Shown piece by piece: positions 21,637 to 29,886 of a stretch of 64,000 nt of DNA. Made by a program: the position numbers and the translations under genes. The stretch spans positions 258,001 through 322,000 of the forward strand of contig NZ_CP029556.1 of the NCBI RefSeq assembly GCF_003293695.1. The letters run 5' to 3'. Numbering within the stretch: the stretch's first letter is position 1; the number at the start of each line of letters is the position of its first letter. The stretch comes from Lysobacter oculi (GTDB lineage: Bacteria > Pseudomonadota > Gammaproteobacteria > Xanthomonadales > Xanthomonadaceae). Below the pieces are notes generated by a model. It had not been told where the DNA came from. It searched no databases and worked only from the letters and a program-made list of their open reading frames with translations.

Positions 21637-22185
21637 TCAATCCCCGGCCAACGTCCCATCCGGATTGTGTTCGATCATCCACAGTCCGGCCCAGAGCTTC
21701 AGGTCGAGCTCGTAGCCTTCGGCGTGTTTCTGCATCAGCCAGCGCGGGGCATCGGCGCGGGGCACGGCATGCACCGTGATGCCTTCGTCGCCCACGCCGC
21801 CGCCTTCGCCGACCTTTTCCAACTGGCGCGCACGCACGAAGGCGATGCGTTCGTTGCTCATGCCGGAGGACGTCGGCCCGGTCAGCAGCACATCGACGCG
21901 ACCGGGCTTCCAGCCGGTTTCCTCGATCAGTTCGCGGCTGGCGGCGGCTTCCAGCGAATCGTCATCGTGGTCGTCGCCGACAAGCCCGGCCGGCATCTCG
22001 ATGGTCCGGGCCTGCAACGGCACGCGGTATTGCTCGACGAACAGCACCTCGTCGGCCGGCGTCACCGCGATCACGATCACCGCCATGCCGTCGCCGCCGT
22101 GGCAGCGTTCGCAGGCCTCCCATTTGCCGCGGCGGACCAGCCGCAGCCACTCGCCCTGATGCAGGATTTCGACGTCTTCACCCAT
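21637..22185 (-). CDS. Nudix hydrolase, probably ADP-ribose pyrophosphatase-like
   Basis: 182 residues. The Nudix box is present as SRELIEETGW with the catalytic Glu pair, but the first conserved Glu of the GX5E element reads Asp (GDDHDDD). EQYRVPLQARTIEMPAGLVGD before it is typical of the ADP-ribose/ADP-sugar pyrophosphatase branch (NudF/NudE). It would hydrolyse a nucleoside diphosphate linked to a sugar. Convergent with the effector gene, 18 bases between the two stops. The exact substrate cannot be read from the sequence. Confidence 0.88.
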   Translation of the reverse strand: MGEDVEILHQGEWLRLVRRGKWEACERCHGGDGMAVIVIAVTPADEVLFVEQYRVPLQARTIEMPAGLVGDDHDDDSLEAAASRELIEETGWKPGRVDVLLTGPTSSGMSNERIAFVRARQLEKVGEGGGVGDEGITVHAVPRADAPRWLMQKHAEGYELDLKLWAGLWMIEHNPDGTLAGD

Positions 22186-22223
22186 GCCCGGATGCTAACC
22201 GGCCCGGGATGACAGCGCGACCT

Positions 22224-23135
22224 TCAGGCGTCCAAGCCCGCCGCCTGCCACAGCCGCCGACGCGTCAGCGGCCCGAAGCGCACGCGTTGCGCGAAGCTTT
22301 CAAGCGCCTGCGCATCGGCACGGCCGCGCGTGAACGGCGGCGCATGCGGGCCCAGCGGCGCATCCAGCGCGATCAGGGTGAGTTGCCGCCACAGCAGGGC
22401 GTGCTCGCGCTGCTCATGCAGGCGGCGCGCGGTGGCCGCCGCACCACGCAGGCGCAGGAAGGCGACTTCGTCGATACGCGCCATCAACGCGTCCAGCCCG
22501 CCGAAATGCGAGATCAACGCCGCCGCCGTCTTCTGCCCGATGCCGTTGACGCCCGGGATGTTGTCGACCGCGTCGCCGCACAGCGCCAGGTAATCGGCGA
22601 CCTGGTGCGCGTGCACGCCGTGGCGCGCCTTGACGCCGCCCGCGCCCCAACGCTGGCCACGGGCGAAGTCGAACTGTTCGTCCTCGCCTTCGAGCAGCTG
22701 TGACAGGTCCTTGTCGGCGGACACGATCACCCCGCGGAAGCCATGCCCGCGCGCCGCATGCAGAGCGCTGCCGATGAGGTCGTCGGCTTCGTATTCGCCA
22801 TGCGCGAGGGTGATGATGCCGAGCGCTTCGCACAGTGCCTTGCATTGCGCGAACTGGCGCTTCAGCTCTTCCGGCGCCGGCGGGCGGTTGGCCTTGTATT
22901 GCGGGTAGAGGCGGTTGCGGAAGCAGGAATCCAGCGCTTCGTCGAAGGCGATCACGATGTGGCGCGGGCGTTCGCGTTCCAGCAGTTCGATCAGGAAGCG
23001 CGCGAAGCCGTGCACCGCGTTGAGTGGCCAGCCGTCTTCGTCATGCCATTCGTCCGGCATGGAATGCCAGGCGCGGAACACGTAGAGCGAGGCATCGACC
23101 AGATGCAGCGCCGGCTTCGGCGCATCGGGCGTCAC
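22224..23135 (-). CDS. 5'-3' exonuclease / flap endonuclease-like protein (Pol I N-terminal type)
   Basis: 303 residues. Stand-alone homologue of the 5' nuclease domain of DNA polymerase I (ExoIX/Xni-like). Acidic metal-binding residues appear in LVDASLYVFRAWH, VIAFDEALDSCFRN, EYEADDLIG and SADKDLSQLL, and DNIPGVNGIGQKTAAALI forms the helix-hairpin-helix DNA-binding element. Retention of the DD pair suggests an active nuclease. Its ATG overlaps the stop of the upstream nitroreductase gene (ATGA), so the two are cotranscribed. Confidence 0.9.
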   Translation of the reverse strand: MTPDAPKPALHLVDASLYVFRAWHSMPDEWHDEDGWPLNAVHGFARFLIELLERERPRHIVIAFDEALDSCFRNRLYPQYKANRPPAPEELKRQFAQCKALCEALGIITLAHGEYEADDLIGSALHAARGHGFRGVIVSADKDLSQLLEGEDEQFDFARGQRWGAGGVKARHGVHAHQVADYLALCGDAVDNIPGVNGIGQKTAAALISHFGGLDALMARIDEVAFLRLRGAAATARRLHEQREHALLWRQLTLIALDAPLGPHAPPFTRGRADAQALESFAQRVRFGPLTRRRLWQAAGLDA

Positions 23136-23695
23136 GGTTGCCAGTCGCGCAGCAGGGTGGCCGCGTCGGGGCGGTCGCGCTCGGGCGCTTCCAGCTGCGC
23201 GGTGCCGATGTGGATGAAGCCGGCCACCACCTCGTCATCGTCCAGACCCAGGCGCCTGCGCACTTCTTCGTCATAGGCCGCCCAGCCGGTCAGCCACTGT
23301 GCGCCGAAGCCAGCCGCCTGCGCCGCCTGCAACAGCGCGAAACACACGCAGCTGGCGGTGGCGAAGCGCTCGCTGGCCGGGATCTTCTCGTCGAAGCCCT
23401 GCTTGGCCAGCACGGTCACGATGACCGGCGCGAAGCTGAAACGCTCGCGTTCCTTCTGCAGGGTGGCGTCGCTGGCCTCGGGGTCGAGCGCGCGTTTGCG
23501 GCTTTCGAGCAGCGCGCCCATTGCCGCCCGCGCGTCGCCCTGGATGCGCAGGAAGCGGAACGGGACCCGCTTGCCGTGGTCGGGCACGCGGCTGGCGGCC
23601 TGCAGCAGGGTGGCCAGCTGGGCGTCGTCGGGGCCGGGCGCGCCCAGCTGTCGGGAAGGCACCGAGCGGCGCTGGTTCAGGCAATCGAGGTTCAT
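23132..23695 (-). CDS. Nitroreductase family oxidoreductase (YdjA-like)
   Basis: 187 residues. FMN-dependent nitroreductase fold: NLDCLNQRRSVPSRQL at the N terminus (the RRSVR-type FMN phosphate site), DHGKRVPFRFLRI and GFGAQWLTGWAAYDE. The length and sequence are nearest to the small YdjA-type proteins. The physiological substrate is unknown. I chose the ATG before NLDCLNQ; in-frame upstream sequence is not protein-like. ATGA-coupled to the downstream exonuclease gene. Confidence 0.9.
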   Translation of the reverse strand: MNLDCLNQRRSVPSRQLGAPGPDDAQLATLLQAASRVPDHGKRVPFRFLRIQGDARAAMGALLESRKRALDPEASDATLQKERERFSFAPVIVTVLAKQGFDEKIPASERFATASCVCFALLQAAQAAGFGAQWLTGWAAYDEEVRRRLGLDDDEVVAGFIHIGTAQLEAPERDRPDAATLLRDWQP

Positions 23696-23777
23696 GGCGT
23701 CCTGGAAGTGCGATGGGCATCTCAGCCGCATCCGGTGGGCGTTGCTACCTTGCATTCTAGATTTATGGGGATCGGGA

Positions 23778-26072
23778 ATGGAGCAGGGGTTGGGGCTGGG
23801 TTTGTGGGAAGGCGACCGCGTGGACGCGGACGCCGAGCGTCTGCACAGGCAGGCCAGCCGGCTGGGCGCGGAATGGCTGTCGGCGCCGTTCGCCGATTTC
23901 TGGTCGAAGCTCGGCAACGAGCTGGCCACGCGCAGCATCGTCGCCAGCGGCTATTCCACCCACCAGGCCGACATGGAGGCCATCCGCAGCCTCATCGCGC
24001 AGGAATCCGCGTGGGGGATGCGGCTCCGCAGCGGGCTTGAAGGCGCCGCACTCGCCTGGCGCAGCCGGCAGGTCGCGCCGCTGCGCGCCCGCACCCTCAG
24101 CCTGATGTCGGAAATCGAGCTGTCCTCGCATCTGTACGCACAGCAGCTCGCCGCCGAACTGCAGCGCATCCTGACCGGCCCGCTGGAGGAATCCGACCGC
24201 CGCGTCGCCGCGATGGCCGCCAGCCTCGGCCTGCGGCCGGGCGTGGGCAACCCGTGGGCGCCGGAGGCCTTCCTGCGCGTCTTCGCTGAAACCCTGCCGC
24301 TGGACGAATTCACCGCCACGCTGGTGCCGATCACCTTCGACCAGCTGGGCCGCAGCCTGCCGGCGCTGATGCGCGACGTGCTGCCGCGCCTGTCCACGCT
24401 GCTGGAAGGCGGCGGCGTGGTGGCGTTCCCGGCAGCCAGTGCGACCCCGGCCGCGCCGATGCGCCGCGAGGCGCCGGTGGAAGCCAAGACCCCCGGCCAC
24501 GACACCGCAACGATGGCGGAAGACACCGAGTCCGGCATCGTCGGCCAGGACACCGTGGCCAATCTGCGCGGGCGGCCGGCGCTGGATCCGGTGCCGCCGG
24601 GCCCGGCCACCGAGCCGGTGCAGCGCCGCGACAACGGCATGCCCCGCTACCGCGACATCGTCCACGACCACCTCGCGCAATGGCGCGAGCGTGAGCAGGC
24701 CGCCGGCACCTGGACCCTGCCCAAGCAGGCCGGGCAGGGCGCGCACGTGCTGCGCAGCGCCGAGGTGATGACCATGGCCTCGGTCCTGCAGGGCGAGGAC
24801 CCGACGCCGTTCGTCACTGCGCTGGCGCGGCGCGGCGGCAGTTCGCTGCAGGTGGTGATCCGCGAGGAAATGCTCAAGGCCGCGGCGCAGCTGGGCTTCG
24901 ACCGCGAGCAGACCCATTTCGGGCAGGACGACGAGGACGCCATCGATCTCGTCGCGATCCTCTTCGACACCCTGGCCGAGGGCAACGACCTGATGCCGCG
25001 CGGCACCCGCATGTTCGGCAAGCTGGTGCTGCCCTACGTCAAGGTGGCGATGCTCGACGACTCGCTGTTCAACCGCCGCAGCCACCCGGCGCGCCGCCTG
25101 CTGGATGCGCTGGCCGAGACCTGCGACGGCAACGCCGGCGAGAGCGCGACCAACCGCGAGATGCTCGACCGCGCCGAGGCGGTGGTGGACCAGGTGGTCG
25201 ACCGCTTCCAGGAAGACCAGGCGATCATCGAGCTGGCCGCGCAGGAATTGCGCGAGCACCTGGAGCAGCAACAGCTCCGTGCCGAGATTTCCGAGCGCCG
25301 CATGGCCGAAGCCCTGCACGGCCGCGAGCGCCTGCACTTCGCGCGGCAGGCCGCACACGGGGATCTGGCCGGCCTGCTGGCCAGCGGGCCGCTGTCGCGC
25401 GCCAGCCAGCATTTCCTCGAACAGTTCTGGCAGAAGGCGCTGACCCACACCTGGCTGCGCTACGGCGCGGATTCCACCCGCTACCGCGCGATGGTCGTGC
25501 TCGGCAACAAGCTCGCCAAGCTGGACGCCGCCGGTGCCGCGCTCCAGGCCGACAAACTCGCCCACGGCTTCATCGCCGAACTCGACGCACTGCGCGAATG
25601 CCTGTCGCTGTGCGGGCGCATCGGCGAGGCGGCGGACGAGGCGCTGGCGCGGCTCTGCAGCGGGTTGGCCGATGTGGATGCCGAGCGGCTCGTGCGCACG
25701 GCCCAGCCGCTGGCGGCCGATGACCATGCCGATGTCCCGGCGACCGGGCTGCATCTGGCCAGCGCCCGTGAAAAACCCTGCGACCCGGTGCTGATCGCGC
25801 GGCTGCGCAAGCTGCGCGTCGGCCAGGGCCTGCGTATCCGCGAAGAGGAAGGCCGCGAATCGGCGGCGAAGATCGCCTGGATCAGCCCGCTGACCGCGCG
25901 CTTCCTCATCGTCAACCGGCGCGGCATGCGCAAGCTGGTGGTCTCGCCGGAAGAACTCGCCGACATGGTGGAGCGCGGCGAAGTGACCATCCGCGCCATC
26001 GAGGCGCCGGTGGACCAGGCCATGCGCCAGGTCTGGGAACAGCTGCGCGCGGCGGGCCGCCAGGTCCACTGA
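23778..26072 (+). CDS. DUF1631 family protein with PilZ-like C-terminal segment
   Basis: 764 residues, cytoplasmic, no signal or membrane segments. It matches the DUF1631 family, which some databases mislabel thymidine phosphorylase; function unknown. A central Pro/Thr-rich linker (about residues 220-290) separates an N-terminal helical part from the conserved helical core. The last ~110 residues (DPVLIARLRKLRVGQGLRI..., WISPLTARFLIVNRRG) are beta-rich and resemble a PilZ-type module, though the RxxxR c-di-GMP signature is not evident. The ATG at 23778 is the first in frame after the intergenic gap; the upstream in-frame sequence belongs to the divergent nitroreductase region. Confidence 0.85.
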   Translation: MEQGLGLGLWEGDRVDADAERLHRQASRLGAEWLSAPFADFWSKLGNELATRSIVASGYSTHQADMEAIRSLIAQESAWGMRLRSGLEGAALAWRSRQVAPLRARTLSLMSEIELSSHLYAQQLAAELQRILTGPLEESDRRVAAMAASLGLRPGVGNPWAPEAFLRVFAETLPLDEFTATLVPITFDQLGRSLPALMRDVLPRLSTLLEGGGVVAFPAASATPAAPMRREAPVEAKTPGHDTATMAEDTESGIVGQDTVANLRGRPALDPVPPGPATEPVQRRDNGMPRYRDIVHDHLAQWREREQAAGTWTLPKQAGQGAHVLRSAEVMTMASVLQGEDPTPFVTALARRGGSSLQVVIREEMLKAAAQLGFDREQTHFGQDDEDAIDLVAILFDTLAEGNDLMPRGTRMFGKLVLPYVKVAMLDDSLFNRRSHPARRLLDALAETCDGNAGESATNREMLDRAEAVVDQVVDRFQEDQAIIELAAQELREHLEQQQLRAEISERRMAEALHGRERLHFARQAAHGDLAGLLASGPLSRASQHFLEQFWQKALTHTWLRYGADSTRYRAMVVLGNKLAKLDAAGAALQADKLAHGFIAELDALRECLSLCGRIGEAADEALARLCSGLADVDAERLVRTAQPLAADDHADVPATGLHLASAREKPCDPVLIARLRKLRVGQGLRIREEEGRESAAKIAWISPLTARFLIVNRRGMRKLVVSPEELADMVERGEVTIRAIEAPVDQAMRQVWEQLRAAGRQVH

Positions 26073-26127
26073 AGCCGGCACGCGCGATCTCCGGTTAGGA
26101 TGCGGCAACAGGCATCCGGAGCGGACG

Positions 26128-27240
26128 ATGGCGGTGAAGATCGGCGTGGCGAAGGAAACGGCGGGCGGCGAACGTCGCGTCGCCTTGACCCCGGAAACCT
26201 GCGGCAAGCTGGTCAAGGCCGGCGCCGAGGTGACCGTCGAGCGCGGGATCGGCCGTGGCGCGCATTTCACCGATGACGCCTACGCCGCCGCCGGCGCGAG
26301 ACTGGTGGATGACGCCGCCGCCGCGCTCGGCGATGCCGACCTGGTGTTCTGCGTGCAGCCGCCCGACGCTTCGCGCATCGCGCTGATGAAGCCGGGTGTC
26401 GCGCTCATCGGTGGGGTGAATCCGGAGGCCGATGCGGCCCGCGCCGATGCGCTGCGCCAGCGCGACATCCTTGTCTTCCCGCTGGAACGGCTGCCGCGCA
26501 CCACCCGCGCGCAGGCGATGGACATCCTCAGTTCGCAGGCGGGCATGGCCGGCTACAAGGCGACGCTGATCGCCGCCGAACTCGCGCCGCGCTTCTTCCC
26601 CATGCTCACCACCGCCGCCGGCACCATCCGCCCGAGCAAGGTGCTGATCGTCGGCGCCGGCGTGGCCGGGTTGCAGGCAATCGCTACCGCCAAGCGGCTG
26701 GGCGCGCAGGTGGAGGGGTTCGATGTGCGCCCAGAAACGCGAGAGCAGATCGAATCGCTCGGCGGCCGTTTCCTCGACCTCGGCGTCAGTGCGGCGGGCG
26801 AGGGCGGATACGCGCGTGCGCTGACCGACGACGAGCGTGCCGAGCAGCAGCGCCGGCTGGGCGAGCACCTGAAGAATGTCGATGTCATCGTCTGCACCGC
26901 CGCGGTGCCGGGCCGCCCGGCGCCGAAGATCATCAGCGCGGCGATGGTGGAGGCGATGCGCCCCGGCAGCGTGATCGTGGACCTGGCGGCGGAAACCGGC
27001 GGCAACTGCGCGCTGACCGTGCCCGGCCAGACTATCGAGACCGACGGCGGCGTCACCGTGGCCGGACCGCTCGGGCTGGCCTCGATGGGCGCGCTGCACG
27101 CCAGCGAGATGTACGCGCGCAACGTCTTCAACTTCGCCAGCCTGCTGCTGAAGGACGGCGCGCTCGCCTTCGACTGGGACGACGAGCTGCTGGCCAAGAC
27201 CGCCTGGCCGCCGCGCGAAGCGGCCGCGCCGGCCGGCTGA
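26128..27240 (+). CDS. pntAA: NAD(P) transhydrogenase subunit alpha part 1 (NAD-binding domain I)
   Basis: 370 residues. Peripheral NAD(H)-binding subunit of the proton-translocating transhydrogenase, which makes NADPH from NADH using the proton gradient. The Rossmann motif VLIVGAGVAGLQAIATAKRLGA and the hinge region with RPETREQIESLGG are clear; the N terminus (KIGVAKETAGGERRVAL) is the alanine dehydrogenase/PNT-type domain. As in many bacteria, the alpha subunit is split in two; the membrane part (pntAB) is at 29102. RBS GGAGCGG lies ahead of the ATG. The usual direct continuation into pntAB is broken here by four genes on the opposite strand. Confidence 0.95.
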   Translation: MAVKIGVAKETAGGERRVALTPETCGKLVKAGAEVTVERGIGRGAHFTDDAYAAAGARLVDDAAAALGDADLVFCVQPPDASRIALMKPGVALIGGVNPEADAARADALRQRDILVFPLERLPRTTRAQAMDILSSQAGMAGYKATLIAAELAPRFFPMLTTAAGTIRPSKVLIVGAGVAGLQAIATAKRLGAQVEGFDVRPETREQIESLGGRFLDLGVSAAGEGGYARALTDDERAEQQRRLGEHLKNVDVIVCTAAVPGRPAPKIISAAMVEAMRPGSVIVDLAAETGGNCALTVPGQTIETDGGVTVAGPLGLASMGALHASEMYARNVFNFASLLLKDGALAFDWDDELLAKTAWPPREAAAPAG

Positions 27241-27243
27241 GCT

Positions 27244-27687
27244 TCAGTCGCGCGGGGGCGGCGGCACCGGCGGCGCGTGTGCCTTCAGCCAGACCTCGCG
27301 CTGCGCCGGGCTCATCGTCTTCCACTGTTCCAGGAATGCCTTGCGCTGTTCCGGCGTCATGCCGCGGACCGCGCCGAAGATGCGCCGCGCCTGGATGCGG
27401 TCCTGCGGCGGCATGCCTTCCCAGCGGTGCATGCCGCGGCGGGCGCGTGCGCGCTGCTCGGGCGTCATCGCCTGCCAGCGCTGCGCGTGCCGGTACATGC
27501 GCGCGCGTTCCTCGGGCGAGGCGTTCCAGCGCTCGCGCATCGGCGCGATCAGCACTTCGCGCTGGGCGGCGGTGAGCTGGTTCCATTCCGGCAGCGGCGG
27601 CACGGGCGCCGGCGGTTCCGCGAAAGCGCCGAACGGGGCCAGGGCCAGGGCAAGCAGCGCGAGCCGCGGAAGCGTCTTCTTCATCAT
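27244..27687 (-). CDS. DUF3106 family exported protein
   Basis: 147 residues. A signal peptide (MKKTLPRLALLALALAPFGAFA) precedes a Pro-rich segment and then an Arg/Gln/Trp-rich helical region with repeats of the type MTPEQRARARRGM and MSPAQREVW, characteristic of DUF3106. Function unknown; the family is regularly encoded next to an ECF sigma factor and a DUF3619 protein, as here. Its ATG overlaps the stop of the DUF3619 gene. It is convergent with pntAA, with 3 bases between the stops. Confidence 0.85.
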   Translation of the reverse strand: MMKKTLPRLALLALALAPFGAFAEPPAPVPPLPEWNQLTAAQREVLIAPMRERWNASPEERARMYRHAQRWQAMTPEQRARARRGMHRWEGMPPQDRIQARRIFGAVRGMTPEQRKAFLEQWKTMSPAQREVWLKAHAPPVPPPPRD

Positions 27688-28040
27688 TCCATCGCCAGTT
27701 GCTGCGCGTCGCTGGAAGCGAGCCACGCATAGAAATCGGGGTCGAGCGCCAGCGGGTCGGCGCTGGCGGGAGAGGGGGATGGCGAGGCGGCGTTGGCCGC
27801 GTTCGTCGCCACCGGGGGTTTCGCCGGCTGCGGCGCCCGCTGCAGGGTGAAGGCGACCAGGCCCACCGCCATCGCGGTGGCGAGGCCGGCCGGCCATTGC
27901 CAATGCGCCCACCACGCGGCACGCGGGGCCGGGGCCTCGCGCAGGGCGACGCGCAGGCGCATCGGCAGCGCGTCGGCGGCGGCGTGGTAGCGGGCGCGCA
28001 TCGCCGCGTCAAAGCGGTCGTCGCGCAGGGGGTCGTTCAT
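27684..28040 (-). CDS. DUF3619-like membrane protein, candidate anti-sigma factor
   Basis: 118 residues. A basic N-terminal cytoplasmic part (MRARYHAAADALPMRLRVALREA) is followed by one transmembrane helix (about 48-66, PAGLATAMAVGLVAFTL) and a Pro/Ala/Ser-rich periplasmic tail. Size, topology and position directly after an ECF sigma gene fit the DUF3619 family, proposed to hold the sigma factor at the membrane. Start overlaps the sigma stop by ATGA. Anti-sigma activity is inferred from context. Confidence 0.8.
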   Translation of the reverse strand: MNDPLRDDRFDAAMRARYHAAADALPMRLRVALREAPAPRAAWWAHWQWPAGLATAMAVGLVAFTLQRAPQPAKPPVATNAANAASPSPSPASADPLALDPDFYAWLASSDAQQLAME

Positions 28041-28591
28041 TTCCAGTCCTCCAGTTGCACTTGCAGCGCGGCGCGGGCGCGGGACAGATGCGTCTTGACC
28101 GAGCCTTCGCTGCAACCCATCACCGCGGCGGTCTGCGCCACGTCCAGTTCTTCCAGTACACGCAGGCTGAACGCCTCGCGCTGGCGTGCGGGCAAGGCCT
28201 GCATCGCCCCGCGCATCCGCGCCCAGGCTTCGCGGCTGTCGTGGCTGCGCGAGGGGTCGGGGCCTGCATCGGCCCATTCCATCTCGCTGCCGTCGTCGAG
28301 CGTGGCCGATCCCAGCCAGCCCAGCCGGAAACGCCGGCGGCGCTGCGCATCGATGATCCGCGTGCGCAGGATCCGCCAGAACAGCGGCGGCCATTCGTCG
28401 GCGGGGCGGTCGCGGTAGGCGAGCATCTTCATCATCGCGTCCTGCACGGCGTCCAGCGCGTCTTCCCTGTGGCGCAGGCCGAGTTCGGCGAAGCGGAACG
28501 CGCGGGAACCGATGCCCGCCAGGAAACCGTCGAGCGACGCGGGGGGCGCGACGGACGACAAGGGCGGCTCCTGGCTGGCATCGGGGCACAT
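28037..28591 (-). CDS. ECF-type RNA polymerase sigma factor
   Basis: 184 residues. Region 2 is seen in EDALDAVQDAMMKML and the DNA-contacting WRILRTRIIDAQRRRR; region 4 in LPARQREAFSLRVLEELDVAQTAA followed by the recognition helix CSEGSVKTHLSRARAAL. The gene is followed by DUF3619 and DUF3106 genes, an arrangement seen in beta- and gammaproteobacteria. The inducing signal is unknown; a gene for an exported Arg/Asp-repeat protein lies 16 bases upstream in the same direction and may be a target or part of the operon. Confidence 0.92.
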   Translation of the reverse strand: MCPDASQEPPLSSVAPPASLDGFLAGIGSRAFRFAELGLRHREDALDAVQDAMMKMLAYRDRPADEWPPLFWRILRTRIIDAQRRRRFRLGWLGSATLDDGSEMEWADAGPDPSRSHDSREAWARMRGAMQALPARQREAFSLRVLEELDVAQTAAVMGCSEGSVKTHLSRARAALQVQLEDWK

Positions 28592-28607
28592 GGGTCGAGG
28601 TTAGCGG

Positions 28608-28964
28608 TCAGCGCCCGTGGGCGCGATCCCAGCGCCGGTCGAAGCGTTCGCCTTTGCGGTCGAGGCGCCGGTCGATGCGGTCGCCGCGCTGGTCCAGCTG
28701 ACGGGCGATGTGCTCGCCGCGCTGGTGCAGCCGGTGCGCGAGGCCGGGCTTGCCGTGGTCTTCGGCACGTTCGGCGCGGCGGTCGTAGCGGGCATCGATG
28801 CGCTGGCCCTTACGGTCGAGGCGGCGGTCGATGCGGTCGCCGGTGCGGTCCATGCGGGCTTCCACGCGGTCGCCGCGGTCGGGGGTGCGGGCAGTGGCGG
28901 CCGAAGCCTGCACGGCCCAGAACGAGGCGACGACGCAGGCCGCCAACAACAGGGAGTTCTTCAT
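28608..28964 (-). CDS. Small exported Arg/Asp-rich repeat protein
   Basis: 118 residues, no family recognised. A signal peptide (MKNSLLLAACVVASFWAVQASA) is followed by a mature part made almost wholly of Arg, Asp, Gly, Gln and Lys. A 15-residue block GDRIDRRLDRKG(Q/E)R(I/F)D occurs twice (about residues 42-56 and 93-107), with degenerate copies between. The strong alternation of charges suggests an unstructured or helical polyampholyte in the periplasm. RBS AAGGAAAG precedes the ATG; the longer in-frame ORF upstream has no signal. Located just upstream of the sigma gene on the same strand. Confidence 0.8.
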   Translation of the reverse strand: MKNSLLLAACVVASFWAVQASAATARTPDRGDRVEARMDRTGDRIDRRLDRKGQRIDARYDRRAERAEDHGKPGLAHRLHQRGEHIARQLDQRGDRIDRRLDRKGERFDRRWDRAHGR

Positions 28965-29101
28965 GGGGCTTTCCTTGGTCGAGTCGGGGGGATGCGCCGG
29001 CCGGGCAGGAATGGGAACGCCCCGGCCCGCCCGCCGTTGACCTTGGATGCATGGATTCACCGTCCAGTTATGATCGGCCGAACGAGGGCGGAGGCTGGAC
29101 G

Positions 29102-29401
29102 ATGTCTGACGGATTCGTGGCGCTGTACATCTTCATGCTGGCGGCGATCGCCGGCCACGTGATCATTTCGCGGGTGCCGGTGATCCTGCACACGCCGCTG
29201 ATGTCGGGGAGCAACTTCATCCACGGCATCGTGCTGATCGGCGCGATGGTGGTGCTGGGCCACGCCGATACACCACTGGAAAAGACGATCGGCTTCATCG
29301 CGGTGCTGCTGGGCGCGGGCAACGCGGCCGGTGGCTACGTGGTCACCGAGCGGATGCTGGAGATGTTCAAGGCCAGCAACAAGCCGGGGGGCAAGGCATG
29401 A
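29102..29401 (+). CDS. pntAB: NAD(P) transhydrogenase subunit alpha part 2 (membrane domain)
   Basis: 99 residues with three transmembrane helices (FVALYIFMLAAIAGHVII, FIHGIVLIGAMVVLG, IGFIAVLLGAGNAAGGYVV). It forms the alpha-chain part of the transhydrogenase proton channel (domain II). The start codon was chosen at MSDGFVALY because upstream in-frame sequence is antisense to the RD-repeat and sigma genes. Its stop overlaps the start of the next gene by ATGA. Confidence 0.93.
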   Translation: MSDGFVALYIFMLAAIAGHVIISRVPVILHTPLMSGSNFIHGIVLIGAMVVLGHADTPLEKTIGFIAVLLGAGNAAGGYVVTERMLEMFKASNKPGGKA

Positions 29402-29886
29402 GCGTCGTCGCGCTGCGGCCGCATCGTTCGGTGCGCGATTTCTTTCAGGCGTTGAGCTACCTGCAGTACCCGGCATTGGCCGTGGCCCTGGTCTATGCGG
29501 TGCTCGCCGGGCTGGCGTTGGGCAAGGCGGCGCAGGCGGGCATGGCGTCGGTCTTTGACCTGATGAACTACGTGCTGCTGTACGCAGGCGTCGGCATTGG
29601 CCTGTCATCGCTGCAGGACCCGACCAAGACGCAGAACGAGATGTCGCGCAAGGTCTGGCAGGACCCGCGCAAAGGCCGCTGGATGCTGGCATTGCTGGCC
29701 GTCTATGCCCTGGGCGCGATGGCGGTGGGCCTGCTGGGTGCGTATCGCGCCGAGACCACGGTGATGAACCAGTTGTCACTGGGCCTGGTTGCGTTCGGGC
29801 TCGGCATGGTCGGCCTGCTCAAGACGGCGATCGAGATGCGCGAACACCACCGGCTGGACCGTGCGCCGCAGGGAGAGTCCGCATGA
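29398..29886 (+). CDS. Unknown four-helix membrane protein inside the pnt operon
   Basis: 162 residues. Four predicted transmembrane helices, about 24-42 (YPALAVALVYAVLAGLALG), 51-72, 95-116 and 125-144, with a conserved-looking cytoplasmic loop SLQDPTKTQNEMSRKVWQDP between helices 2 and 3. No family recognised. It is ATGA-coupled on both sides, to pntAB and pntB, so it must be translated with the transhydrogenase subunits and may be an accessory or assembly factor. The loop charges and helix number do not match PntAB or PntB. Confidence 0.85.
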   Translation: MSVVALRPHRSVRDFFQALSYLQYPALAVALVYAVLAGLALGKAAQAGMASVFDLMNYVLLYAGVGIGLSSLQDPTKTQNEMSRKVWQDPRKGRWMLALLAVYALGAMAVGLLGAYRAETTVMNQLSLGLVAFGLGMVGLLKTAIEMREHHRLDRAPQGESA

